The notes under the pieces were generated by a model. That model worked only from the letters and a program-made list of their open reading frames with translations. It had not been told where the DNA came from and did not search any database. DNA of 64,000 bases, taken from positions 1-64,000 of the forward strand of contig JAVBOL010000007.1 of assembly GCA_031550615.1 (NCBI GenBank), read 5' to 3'. A program made the position numbers and the translations under genes. Below, in pieces: positions 51,312 through 60,084 of the stretch (its first letter is position 1; each line of letters opens with the position of its first letter). Origin of the DNA: JAVBOW01 sp031550615. GTDB taxonomy: Bacteria; Bacteroidota; Bacteroidia; Bacteroidales; Rikenellaceae.

Positions 51312-52892
51312 ATGTTTAAAATGAATCTACTGCTTTTATTTATCGTGGCGATGGCCTCATGCGGCGGCGGGTCGACCCCCGACCCGACACCTCCACCGCC
51401 GCCGCCCCCACCCCCGGCGGACGTGCGTTACCCTGCGGTCAACTCGCCCGCGATGCCCGCGGCGCGCCCGGGCGGCGAGATAATCCCCGACTTCAGCCGC
51501 GTGGGCTACCGTTGGGGCGATGCGCAGATCCCGTCGGTCGCCGTATGGAGGGAGCTCGACCCGCCCGCCGGGGGAGCCGACGCCACCGCCATAATACAAC
51601 AGGCCATCACCGACTGCCCCGGTGGCGCCATCGTGCTCAAAGCCGGCACGTGGAACGTATCCGGCCAGATCAGAATAACCAAAAGCAACGTCGTGCTGCG
51701 CGGACAGGGGCGCGATCCGGCTAACGGCGGCACGCTGCTGGTCGCCACGGGCACTACGCAGCGTGCGCTGATTGTGATCGGCACCTCGGCCAGCAACGCC
51801 CGCAGCGCCACCAAGAACTCCGCGTACGCCATTAAGGACGACTACGTGCCCGCCGGGCAATTCTGGGTGCGCAGCCCCAAGGCCTCGGAATTCCGCGTGG
51901 GCGACAACGTGGTCATCTACCGCCCCTCGCCCCAGAACTGGATAACCGACCTGAAGATGGACCAGATCCCCCCACGCACGGACGGGCTGCCCATCACCCA
52001 ATGGCAAGCGGGTAAATACGACACCTGGGCCGAAAGGGTGATAACCTTCATCGACGGCGACACGCTGCATTTCGACAACCCGGTCGTGATAACCCTCGAC
52101 AAGAACTACGGCGGCGGCCAGGTGGTGAAATACACCTACCCCAACCGCATCAGCGAATGCGGCGTGGAGAATATGGCGATCCACTCGGACTACGTCTCCG
52201 ACACGGACGAGGAGCACGGCTGGAACGCCATCGAGGTGTACGTCGCCGAGCATTGCTGGATACGCGGGATCACCAGCCGTTACTTCGGCATGGGCCTCGC
52301 CTCGCTGGAAAAGGGCGCGAAGAACATCACGGTCGAGAATTGCACCTGCCTCGACCCCAAATCCAAGATCGAGGGCAGCCGTCGCTACTCATACCACATC
52401 CCCGACGGACAGATTTGCCTTATCAAAAACTGCTCGTCCGACAAGGCGCGCCACGACTACGCGACCGGTTCGCTCAACTGCGGTCCCAACGTGTTCACCG
52501 GCTGCACGGCCACGAACACCTACGCCGACATAGGCCCGCACCAGCGCTGGAACAGCGGCACGCTCTACGACCGCGTTATCTCCAACGGCGAGATCTGCAT
52601 CCAGGACCGCAGCAACTACGGCTCGGGGCATGGCTGGGCCGCCGTGACCAACGTGCTGTGGAACTGCACCGGATCGCTCGTTATCGTGCAAAGCCCCTGG
52701 GTGTCGGGTTGCAACTACTCCATCGGCACGATAGGCACCAAAAGCCCCGGGAAATTCACCTCGCCTCCGCGTCCCGACGGGGTTTGGGCATCGCAGGGGA
52801 GCAACGTTTCGCCCGCTTCGCTCTACGAAGCGCAACTCACACTGCGCCGCACCAACCAACCGGGCGGGGTAATGGATACAAGCAAATTCTAA
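51312..52892 (+). CDS. Beta-helix lipoprotein, pectate-lyase-like, unknown specificity
   Basis: Lipoprotein of 526 aa (MASC, Cys17) with a linker of nine consecutive prolines after GGGSTPDPTP. The core is a parallel beta-helix of the pectate lyase superfamily: TAIIQQAITDCPGGAIVLKA at the start, then repeated turns such as NITVENCTCLDPKSKIEGSR and KARHDYATGSLNCGPNVFTG. Histidine and arginine residues cluster in HDY, GPHQRW and DRSNYGSGHGW. I recognise the fold but not a CAZy family with certainty. In this operon a uronate lyase or epimerase role is likely. The start lies 6 bases after PL17. Confidence 0.75.
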   Translation: MFKMNLLLLFIVAMASCGGGSTPDPTPPPPPPPPPADVRYPAVNSPAMPAARPGGEIIPDFSRVGYRWGDAQIPSVAVWRELDPPAGGADATAIIQQAITDCPGGAIVLKAGTWNVSGQIRITKSNVVLRGQGRDPANGGTLLVATGTTQRALIVIGTSASNARSATKNSAYAIKDDYVPAGQFWVRSPKASEFRVGDNVVIYRPSPQNWITDLKMDQIPPRTDGLPITQWQAGKYDTWAERVITFIDGDTLHFDNPVVITLDKNYGGGQVVKYTYPNRISECGVENMAIHSDYVSDTDEEHGWNAIEVYVAEHCWIRGITSRYFGMGLASLEKGAKNITVENCTCLDPKSKIEGSRRYSYHIPDGQICLIKNCSSDKARHDYATGSLNCGPNVFTGCTATNTYADIGPHQRWNSGTLYDRVISNGEICIQDRSNYGSGHGWAAVTNVLWNCTGSLVIVQSPWVSGCNYSIGTIGTKSPGKFTSPPRPDGVWASQGSNVSPASLYEAQLTLRRTNQPGGVMDTSKF

Positions 52893-52906
52893 AATATTAT
52901 CGTACA

Positions 52907-53890
52907 ATGAAAAACTTCAAAACCATCATCATCTGCGCCGCCGCAGCCCTCGTGTGCTCGGTGGCGGCAGCCAAGACCATCAAAGTGGCAGACGGCGAAG
53001 ACCTGCGCGCCAAAGCCCGCAAAGCCCTCGCCGGCGACACCGTAAAGGTGGAAAAAGGCAGCTACGTGCTCACCTCGGCGCTGCCCCTGGCTGGCGACCT
53101 GGTCATCACCGCCGACCCGAAAGCGCGTCCCACGGTGAACCTGACCAATATTCTGGTCGGCACGGCGGCTAAGTCGCTCGTGATCGAGAATATCGACATC
53201 GTTTTCGAGCGTAAATACCTGTTCTACCTGACCGGCGCCGAAGATCAGTGCAGCATAGAGAATATCACCCTGCGCAACTGCACGATCAACTTCAACGGTG
53301 TGGGAGCCAGCATTATAGGCAACCGCAGCACGGCAGCCACAAACGTCATCGGCAATTTCACGATAGACAACTGCGTGGTATTCGGCCCCACCCTGCCCTC
53401 GCACGGCGTGCTGAACGTCGGTTCGGAGAGCACCCTGGAAATGAAATCGCTCACCCTGACCAACAGCACCTTCTCGAATTTCGACCGCGGCGTGGTGATC
53501 TGCTCCAAACCCATGGACGGCTTCAAGCTCACTGTCGGCAACTGCACATTCTACAAAATGAACACATCGGATAACACCGCCGGGCTGTTCCGCGTGGATA
53601 AGGGCTCGGTCGACGCACAGATCACCAAATCGGTATTTTCATTCACGGGCGAGGCGACCAAATTCCTGGTCGTGGGCGCTGTCGACGGCGGCAAAGGCAC
53701 CGTCACCGATTCATTCCGCACCGCCGAGCAGAAGCGCGTGGTGGGCGAGCTGGGTCTGCAAACGGCATCGGGCAAGGCCGACGAGGTGTTCACCGCACCG
53801 GGCGACAACCCGACAGCCGCAGGGGTGTCCTTCAAGATAAAAGACGCCAAATTCGCCGGCCAGAAGATCGGCGACCCGCGCTGGTTCTGA
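52907..53890 (+). CDS. Secreted beta-helix protein (DUF4957/DUF5123-like)
   Basis: Exported protein of 327 aa with signal peptide (ends VAAA, about residue 22). A small beta-helix begins with TIKVADGEDLRAKARKALAG and runs through repeated turns (CSIENITLRNCTINFNG, FTIDNCVVFGP, KSLTLTNSTFSNFDRG). It ends in KIGDPRWF, as in the DUF4957/DUF5123 proteins that accompany polysaccharide lyases and SusD genes. No catalytic residues are evident, so it may bind rather than cut. It is the last gene of the alginate operon, followed by a strong terminator. The ATG at 52907 is chosen; a longer open frame overlaps the previous gene. Confidence 0.7.
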   Translation: MKNFKTIIICAAAALVCSVAAAKTIKVADGEDLRAKARKALAGDTVKVEKGSYVLTSALPLAGDLVITADPKARPTVNLTNILVGTAAKSLVIENIDIVFERKYLFYLTGAEDQCSIENITLRNCTINFNGVGASIIGNRSTAATNVIGNFTIDNCVVFGPTLPSHGVLNVGSESTLEMKSLTLTNSTFSNFDRGVVICSKPMDGFKLTVGNCTFYKMNTSDNTAGLFRVDKGSVDAQITKSVFSFTGEATKFLVVGAVDGGKGTVTDSFRTAEQKRVVGELGLQTASGKADEVFTAPGDNPTAAGVSFKIKDAKFAGQKIGDPRWF

Positions 53891-53900
53891 TCGTTGGGTA

Positions 53901-53940
53901 TAAAAGAAGAAGGAGCGCCTCGGCGCTCCTTCTTCTTTTA
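53901..53940. terminator. Bidirectional terminator, 19-bp stem
   Basis: 53901-53919 is perfectly complementary to 53922-53940. It separates the alginate operon from the converging GH16 gene and includes the GH16 stop codon. Confidence 0.88.
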
Positions 53941-54705
53941 CTGATACACCCGCACCCAGTCGACGAGCATCTCGCAGGGCAGTATCGCGGGGTCCACACC
54001 GCGCTTGCCGCCCCAGTCGCCCCCTATGGCAAGGTTCAGGATGACGTAGAAGGGCCTATCGAAAGGCCACGTACAGGGATTCGCGGCGCGGTCGTTGGCG
54101 AATTCGAAGTACTTTACCCCGTCTGCAAATATCTCTATCCGCTGCTCGTCCCACAGGCAGGTATATATATGGAAATCGTCCTGCGCACCCTCCACATATA
54201 GTTTTTTGCCTTTCTGCGTGCCTTGCACGTGGTTGTAGGCCATCGTGTGGATCGTGCCGTGGATCGTGTCGGCGGCGTAACCCACATACTCCATTATATC
54301 TATCTCGCCGCTACGCGGCCAACCCCCGTAGGCAGGGTTGGCGGGCATCATCCAGAAGGCCGGCCACGTACCGCGTCCGCCGGGCACCTTGATGCGCGCC
54401 TCTATGCGGCCATGCAGCCATTCGCCCTTACCGCGTGAGGTAAGGCGTGCGGAGGTTATGCCCTCGGCGGCGTTTATAGCCCTGATATGCAGGAACTCCC
54501 CATCCGCGTAGCTATTGGCCGCATCGGTCACATAGCGCTGCAACTCGTTGTTGACCTGCCCGGCGTGCATCTGCGCACGCATCCAGCGCGTGGTGTCGGG
54601 TGCGCCTGTATAATTGAATTCGTCGTTCCAGACCAATCGGTCCTGCCCCATCAGTTGTGCCGAGAAGAGCAGCGCGGCGATCACAGCCATGAGCCTTAAC
54701 GCCAT
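53938..54705 (-). CDS. GH16-family beta-glucanase (laminarinase-like)
   Basis: Hydrolase of 255 aa that cuts beta-1,3(4)-glucans. Signal peptide about 1-20 (LLFSAQLMGQ), no lipobox. The GH16 active site is SGEIDIMEYVG with Glu134 as nucleophile, Asp136 and Glu139 as acid/base. WHEF-like start LVWNDEFNYTG, GTWPAFWMMPA and the C-terminal NLAIGGDWGGKRG and DWVRVYQ are typical of GH16 subfamily 3 laminarinases. The start overlaps the end of GH3 by 10 bases, so both are made together. The periplasmic location suggests it acts on imported oligosaccharides. Confidence 0.93.
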   Translation of the reverse strand: MALRLMAVIAALLFSAQLMGQDRLVWNDEFNYTGAPDTTRWMRAQMHAGQVNNELQRYVTDAANSYADGEFLHIRAINAAEGITSARLTSRGKGEWLHGRIEARIKVPGGRGTWPAFWMMPANPAYGGWPRSGEIDIMEYVGYAADTIHGTIHTMAYNHVQGTQKGKKLYVEGAQDDFHIYTCLWDEQRIEIFADGVKYFEFANDRAANPCTWPFDRPFYVILNLAIGGDWGGKRGVDPAILPCEMLVDWVRVYQ

Positions 54706-56996
54706 ACGCTGTCGTTTTGGGCGTTTATCATAAGCGTCTGGTCGCCCGCCTGGATGCGGAATTCGCCCTTTTCGAGTCTGCGGTTGCCCTGGTTATCCAC
54801 GAAAGCCAGGTCGCGGGCGGCGACTTTAAGCGTAACCGTCTTTTTCTGCCCCGGGGCGAGTTCGATCTTCTCGAAAGCCCTCAGGCGGCGGTTGTCGGGG
54901 GTCATCGAGGCCACCAGGTCAGAGCAGAAAAGCAGCACGCTCTCGCGGCCCGCCACCTTGCCTGTGTTTTTCACATCCACCGTGAAAGAGAGCGTATCCT
55001 CCGCCGTGAATTCGGCCTTGTCGACCTTCAGGGCGGAATACTCGAAGGTCGTGTAGCTCAACCCGTAGCCGAAGCCCCATTGCACGGAGGTTATCGACTG
55101 GTAGTCATACACACCGGCCATTTTCTCCTGGTTCTCTGACGGTTTATAGTCATAATTGAGCAGCGCGTTGACATACTTGGGATAGGTGTAGGGCAGTTTT
55201 CCCGAGGGGTTTTCGTCGCCCGAAAGCACCGCCGCGGCAGCCTCGCCGCCGAAGTTGCCCGGCAGGTAGAGCTGCACCACCGCCTGTACCAAAGGCTCGA
55301 TGCGCGAGACGACGCGTGGACGGCCCTCATTGAGCAGCAGCACCACCGGTTTTCCGGTCGCGGCCAGGCGGCGTACCAGCTCCTGTTGGTTCTCCGAAAG
55401 CGACAGATCGTCCAGGTCGCCGGGCTTCTCGGTATAGGTGTTCTCGCCCAGGCAAGCCACTACCACGTCGACCCCGGCGGCGGCCTTCACGGCGGCGTCG
55501 AAATCGGGCGTGAGCTCTTCGAAATATTTGCCTTTCATATTGTACTCCACGCCGGGCGCGTAGGTGATGTTGGCAGCGCCGAAACGCTCCTGCATAGCCT
55601 TGAGTATGTTTTTATACGCCCCGGCGAACTGTTCGACCTTCTCTCCCTGCCACGAGTAGGTCCACCCGCCGTTGAGCGTGCGCATCGAGGCGGCGTTAGG
55701 TCCCGTCACGAGTATTTTCACACTTTTTTTCAAAGGCAGCAACCCATCCTTGTTCTTGAGCAGCGTGACGCATTCGAGGGCGGCACGGCGCGCGGTCTGC
55801 TCATGGCTGCGCAGGTCCGCGGCGGTTACGTCCGCCGGTGCGGACTTTTCGAAAAGCCCCAGGCGGAATTTAAGCCTGAGCACGCGGCGCACGGCGTCGT
55901 CGAGCCTGTCCATCGACACACCCCCTTCGCGCACGAGTTCGCACAGCTGCGCGCAATAATTCTTGTCGTAGGGCACCATGGCCATGTCGATGCCGGCGTT
56001 GAAGGCTATGCGTATGGCATCCTTATCCGATGCGGCGATGCGGTCGCGGCGGTAGAGGTTGTTTATGTCCTGCCAGTCGGTAACCAGCAGCCCGTCGTAA
56101 TCGAGCCCCTCTTTGAGAAGTTCGGTCAACAGGTGGCGGTCGGCGTGGACCGAAACACCGTTTATAATGCCCGAATTGACCATAACGGAGAGTGCGCCGG
56201 CACCGATGGCCTGTTTATATTGTTCGAAATGTTTCTCTATCAATTCGCCGTAGGGGATGTATGCCGGCGTGCGGTCCTTGCCAGAGAATGGCACGCCGTA
56301 ACCGGTAAAGTGCTTCAGGCACGTGGCCGCGCGGTGCTGCGCGATGCGGTCGCGGTCGGCGCCCTGGTGCCCCGACACGAAAGCCACGCCCATCTGGGAG
56401 ATCAGGTATACGTCCTCGCCGTAGGTTTCCCACTGGCGCGGCCAGCGCGCGTCGCGCCCCAGATCGAGCACGGGCGAAAAATTCCACGGAATGCCGCACG
56501 CGCGCATTTCCATCGCGGTGATCTCCGCTCCGCGGCGCACCAGGTCGCGGTTGAAGGTCGCTCCCTGGGCTATCTGCTGGGGGAAGATCGTCGCCCCGGC
56601 GGTATATGTCACCCCATGCACGGCGTCGACGCCATAGAGCACGGGGATCTTCGAATAGCGCGCGTTGCAGGACTGAATGCCCTCGACGATAGCGCGCCAC
56701 TGCGAGGGGGTGAGTGCACGGTTATTGGTCGTGTTGAGTATCGAGCCCGCCTTCAAAGTGCCGAACATCTCGGCCATGCGCTCCGGGTCGAGTTCGAAGG
56801 GGTCGGCGCTCTCATATACGGTGCGCCCCTTGCCGATCACGTTGAGGGTGTACTGGGCCGTTTGGCCGACCTTTTCTTCGAGGGTCATGCCCTTGAGCAG
56901 CGAGGAGATCTGCGCCTCATAGGGCGATGCGGCATGCGCGGCATGCAGAGTGAGCGCGGCTGCCAATAAAATCAGTTGGGGTTTTATTCTCATCAT
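54696..56996 (-). CDS. GH3-family beta-glucosidase
   Basis: Exo-acting hydrolase of 766 aa that releases glucose from beta-glucan oligosaccharides. Signal peptide about 1-23. N-terminal TIM barrel with LYGVDAVHGVTYTAGATIFP, AATCLKHFTGYG and the nucleophile Asp307 in LLVTDWQDINN. The second domain (KKSVKILVTGPNAASMRTLN onward) and the C-terminal fibronectin-III-like domain are both complete. Length is usual. The start overlaps the regulator stop as ATGATG/TGA. Together with GH16 it would turn laminarin into glucose. Confidence 0.95.
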   Translation of the reverse strand: MMRIKPQLILLAAALTLHAAHAASPYEAQISSLLKGMTLEEKVGQTAQYTLNVIGKGRTVYESADPFELDPERMAEMFGTLKAGSILNTTNNRALTPSQWRAIVEGIQSCNARYSKIPVLYGVDAVHGVTYTAGATIFPQQIAQGATFNRDLVRRGAEITAMEMRACGIPWNFSPVLDLGRDARWPRQWETYGEDVYLISQMGVAFVSGHQGADRDRIAQHRAATCLKHFTGYGVPFSGKDRTPAYIPYGELIEKHFEQYKQAIGAGALSVMVNSGIINGVSVHADRHLLTELLKEGLDYDGLLVTDWQDINNLYRRDRIAASDKDAIRIAFNAGIDMAMVPYDKNYCAQLCELVREGGVSMDRLDDAVRRVLRLKFRLGLFEKSAPADVTAADLRSHEQTARRAALECVTLLKNKDGLLPLKKSVKILVTGPNAASMRTLNGGWTYSWQGEKVEQFAGAYKNILKAMQERFGAANITYAPGVEYNMKGKYFEELTPDFDAAVKAAAGVDVVVACLGENTYTEKPGDLDDLSLSENQQELVRRLAATGKPVVLLLNEGRPRVVSRIEPLVQAVVQLYLPGNFGGEAAAAVLSGDENPSGKLPYTYPKYVNALLNYDYKPSENQEKMAGVYDYQSITSVQWGFGYGLSYTTFEYSALKVDKAEFTAEDTLSFTVDVKNTGKVAGRESVLLFCSDLVASMTPDNRRLRAFEKIELAPGQKKTVTLKVAARDLAFVDNQGNRRLEKGEFRIQAGDQTLMINAQNDSVWR

Positions 56997-59791
56997 TTCA
57001 AAATATTTTCAATCGGGTCATTTGGCGACAGGCCGAGCTTCTTGCGCAGACGGTAGCGCGCCATCTCGATGCTGCGCGGCGAAATATTCATCAACTCGGC
57101 CATCTCCTTGGTCGAATGGTTGAGTTTGATATACACGCACAGTTTCAGGTCGGTCTTGGTGAGGGCGGGATATTGCTGGCGCAGACGGTCCAGCAGCCCG
57201 TCGTAGATCGTGTTAAAGTAGTTCTCGGACCTCTCCCAATCCTCCTCGCTGGAAAGTTGGGTGTTGATCTTGCGCACGATGCGTTGCACGCCGTGCTTTA
57301 GGGCCGCCGCGTTGTCGGCGTTCTGCACCTCGATGATGTCGTTCTTGAGCTCGTTAAGGATGTTGTTGCGCCGCAGGTTGCCCATCGTTATGTTGGCCAA
57401 CCGCTTGTCCTTCTCGCGCAATTCGATCTGTATCTGCTCTTTCTGCAACTCGGCGATCTGCTTGTCGCGCACCAGTTTCTCGCGCTCGAGGGTTTCGCTC
57501 TGCCGGGCGCGCAAGCGTTGCTGCTGTGTGCGGTTCATCCTCAGGTAATAGGCCCGCAGCAGCAGCAGGGCCGCCATGAATACCGCCGCGTAGAGCATTA
57601 TCGCCACCGTCGAGGCGTACCACGGACGCGCCACCGCCACCCTGATCGTGGCGTATTTGTCCGGCTCGGCCAGGCCGCTGGGGCGTATCTCGACCGTGTG
57701 GCTGCCCGGCGGCAGCGCCGAGATCCAGATGCAGTCGACCAGCTTTACGGTCGTCCATCCCGTCCCTACCCCGCTGACACGGTAGTCGACCATCGTACCG
57801 CGCGGGACCGACACCGGATATATGCGCAGGTTATTCATCGAAAACGGGATCTGGAAAACGCGCTCGGTGCGGTCGAAAGTGCGTGAGCGGCTCGTACCTA
57901 TGGCCTCGACCTTGCCGACGACCACCCCGCGCACGGGGTTGTTGTTAGGCTTCGCGAAGCCGATGCAGTTGTTGAGCCCTACGGCCATACGGTCGCCGGC
58001 GGCGAAAAAGCGCGGCGTGATGCGTCCCTTGCGGTTCTGCCCGAAGATACCCGAGTGTTTGATCTTGCGTCCCGAAACCAGTTCGAGGTAACCCGCGTCG
58101 TTGGACGACAGGTACCACAGCCGGTTGTCGCGCTGCTCGACGCACAACAGGTCGGGCCCGCATGCCGCAAGCAGACCCGTGATCGCTTCATTTACGAATA
58201 TCGTGTCGCTGATCTGGTCGTAGCAATATGCGCGGTTGTTGGCATAGAGTATGAATTCGCCGTTTATCTGGGTGATGCACATCGCCTTTTTGGAGCTGCC
58301 GGGATCGAATGTGATGTCGAAATTTTTGGTCTGCTCGATTTTGCGACCGTCTGCCGAGAGCCGCATGCGCTGGAAACCGAGGCCCTGCACCGCGACCCAC
58401 AGGTTGTCATAACGGTCGACGGTCAGGCGCGAGGGATAGCTGTTGAAGCCTTCGATGCGTCCTTCGACCACCAGCCGGTCATCCTGCACACGGCATAGTG
58501 TCAACCCGCCGTAATTGCCGGCCACGTAATAACCCGCATTCTGCTGCATCGGGCACAGATCGATCACCCCGCCCGGACAGACCTGCCTGAGCCGTCCGCC
58601 CTCATACAGAAAAAGTCCGCGGTCATGCAGCACATATATGGCCGCACCCACCTCCATCACCTTCCACGTGGCGCCGAGCGACCCCTCGACCAACGTGAAA
58701 CGGCGGTCGGGATCCCGGGCTTCGAACAGCCCCCTGTTGGTAGCCACCAGGGTCAGCCCGGGACGTGAAAGCATGCACTCGACCTGCCCGAACTGGCGGT
58801 CGAAAACGAATTGCTCGTTACTGCTTATGTCCACGCGGGCTATACCCGAATTGAATCCCATCCATATATCGGAGCGGCTGTCCACGGCAAGGCTCAGCAC
58901 GGTCTGCGACGCGAGGTCGCCGTCGGACAGGGCGTCCTCGACGATCCTCCACTGCGGGTCGACCACGATAAACCCTCCCTTGGTCGTGCCGAGTAAACAG
59001 CCGTCCATATAGGGCACGCAGCAGTTGGTCTTGGCCGCCGCAAGCCTGGCGTTGAGCCCGGCGTCGACCGGACGTAATGCGCCCTCCTCAAACAGGAACA
59101 ACCCTTGATGCTCCACAGCCGTCACAAGGCCCTGGGCTGATGGGAACATCGCCACCACGCGGCTTGAGAGTCCCAAAAGGCTTTCGATCCTCCCGTCGTC
59201 ATACAGCATGCAGAGCCGTTCGCCGACCTGTATGTACATGTCGTTGCCAACGGCGAAGACGTAACCCACCTCGCCCTCGGGCAGCGGCACACGCTCGACA
59301 TGCCCGGTGGAGGGTATATACCTGTATAATGACGCGTGCGTCTGGAAATAGAGCGCCGTGTCGTTGGCCCGGCAGCATATCTTCCAGAAATCCTCGCTGC
59401 TGCCCCGCGTACTGCGGAACAGGGGAGTGTATTCCATATCGCCCTGCGGCGAGAGCGTCCAGTAGCCGAAGGTATTGACCCCGCAGCTATAAAGTTTACC
59501 GGATATTTTATCGTGGTGCAGCGCCCTTACCGCCGACTCGTTGTGAGTGGCGTAGAGCCTCCACCGCACTCCGTCGAACATGGCTATCCCGTCGTTCGTC
59601 GCGGCGAAGACGAATCCCGACACGCCCTCCTCGATGTCCCACACCTGGCTGTTCTCCATCCCGACGGCATTGTCGGCGAAACGCTCCACGTAACGTTCGC
59701 CAAGGTCGAGCGCGAGGATGGACTGGGCACGGGAAACGGGCGGTCCGGCGCACCACACGACCAGCAGCAATATGTATGTGCATCTCTTCAT
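56993..59791 (-). CDS. Propeller/Y_Y_Y sensor-regulator with helix-turn-helix, no kinase
   Basis: Membrane-spanning one-component regulator of 932 aa. Signal peptide about 1-23, then a periplasmic seven-bladed propeller-like region (repeated segments such as QVWDIEEGVSGFVFAATNDG and SRLTVDRYDNLWVAVQGLG), a Y_Y_Y-like domain (about 640-715), one membrane helix (about 722-747), a coiled coil (about 750-830) and a C-terminal helix-turn-helix (LTKTDLKLCVYIKLNHSTKE, MAELMNISPRSIEMARYRLR). There is no histidine kinase or receiver domain, unlike hybrid two-component sensors, so it resembles SusR-type regulators. It heads the operon with GH3 and GH16 and is divergent from a SusC gene. It likely senses a beta-glucan or alginate oligosaccharide. 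Confidence 0.88.
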   Translation of the reverse strand: MKRCTYILLLVVWCAGPPVSRAQSILALDLGERYVERFADNAVGMENSQVWDIEEGVSGFVFAATNDGIAMFDGVRWRLYATHNESAVRALHHDKISGKLYSCGVNTFGYWTLSPQGDMEYTPLFRSTRGSSEDFWKICCRANDTALYFQTHASLYRYIPSTGHVERVPLPEGEVGYVFAVGNDMYIQVGERLCMLYDDGRIESLLGLSSRVVAMFPSAQGLVTAVEHQGLFLFEEGALRPVDAGLNARLAAAKTNCCVPYMDGCLLGTTKGGFIVVDPQWRIVEDALSDGDLASQTVLSLAVDSRSDIWMGFNSGIARVDISSNEQFVFDRQFGQVECMLSRPGLTLVATNRGLFEARDPDRRFTLVEGSLGATWKVMEVGAAIYVLHDRGLFLYEGGRLRQVCPGGVIDLCPMQQNAGYYVAGNYGGLTLCRVQDDRLVVEGRIEGFNSYPSRLTVDRYDNLWVAVQGLGFQRMRLSADGRKIEQTKNFDITFDPGSSKKAMCITQINGEFILYANNRAYCYDQISDTIFVNEAITGLLAACGPDLLCVEQRDNRLWYLSSNDAGYLELVSGRKIKHSGIFGQNRKGRITPRFFAAGDRMAVGLNNCIGFAKPNNNPVRGVVVGKVEAIGTSRSRTFDRTERVFQIPFSMNNLRIYPVSVPRGTMVDYRVSGVGTGWTTVKLVDCIWISALPPGSHTVEIRPSGLAEPDKYATIRVAVARPWYASTVAIMLYAAVFMAALLLLRAYYLRMNRTQQQRLRARQSETLEREKLVRDKQIAELQKEQIQIELREKDKRLANITMGNLRRNNILNELKNDIIEVQNADNAAALKHGVQRIVRKINTQLSSEEDWERSENYFNTIYDGLLDRLRQQYPALTKTDLKLCVYIKLNHSTKEMAELMNISPRSIEMARYRLRKKLGLSPNDPIENILK

Positions 59792-59956
59792 GGCAAGGGC
59801 GATTTAACCGTTAATGCAAATATAGGAAATATTATCACACCGTATAAAGGATGTAGGGTTTGGGCGCTGCGGCCAGAAAAACGCGATTATCGGCAAAAAC
59901 ATCGGCATAACGCCATTTAAAGCCCTATTCGAGGGCTATACAGCTTACTTATGTAG

Positions 59957-60004
59957 TATTTTTGTAGTGTTGTCATTTATCGTTTTGTAGGGGTTTTGTA
60001 GGGG
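59957..60004 (+). promoter_or_regulatory. Promoter and direct repeats before the laminarin-type SusC
   Basis: A TATTTTTG -7 box lies at 59957-59964, without a clear -33 element. Overlapping and following it are repeats: TTTTGTAGTG at 59960-59969 and TTTTGTAGGGG twice in tandem (59983-59993, 59994-60004). They may bind the divergent regulator. A 6-bp hairpin (AGCCCT/AGGGCT) is at 59921-59937. The rest of the 293-base gap shows nothing else. Confidence 0.45.
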
Positions 60005-60084
60005 CGGGGGCGAATTGCCGTTCAGATTACTTTATCTTAATTTGTATTACGCAAAACAGCGAAACCAACCTAAAACAAGTCAAT

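Noticed and set aside
52157..52906. N-terminal extension of the last beta-helix protein
   Set aside because: It is an Arg/His-rich shadow of the previous gene; a signal peptide starts at 52907.
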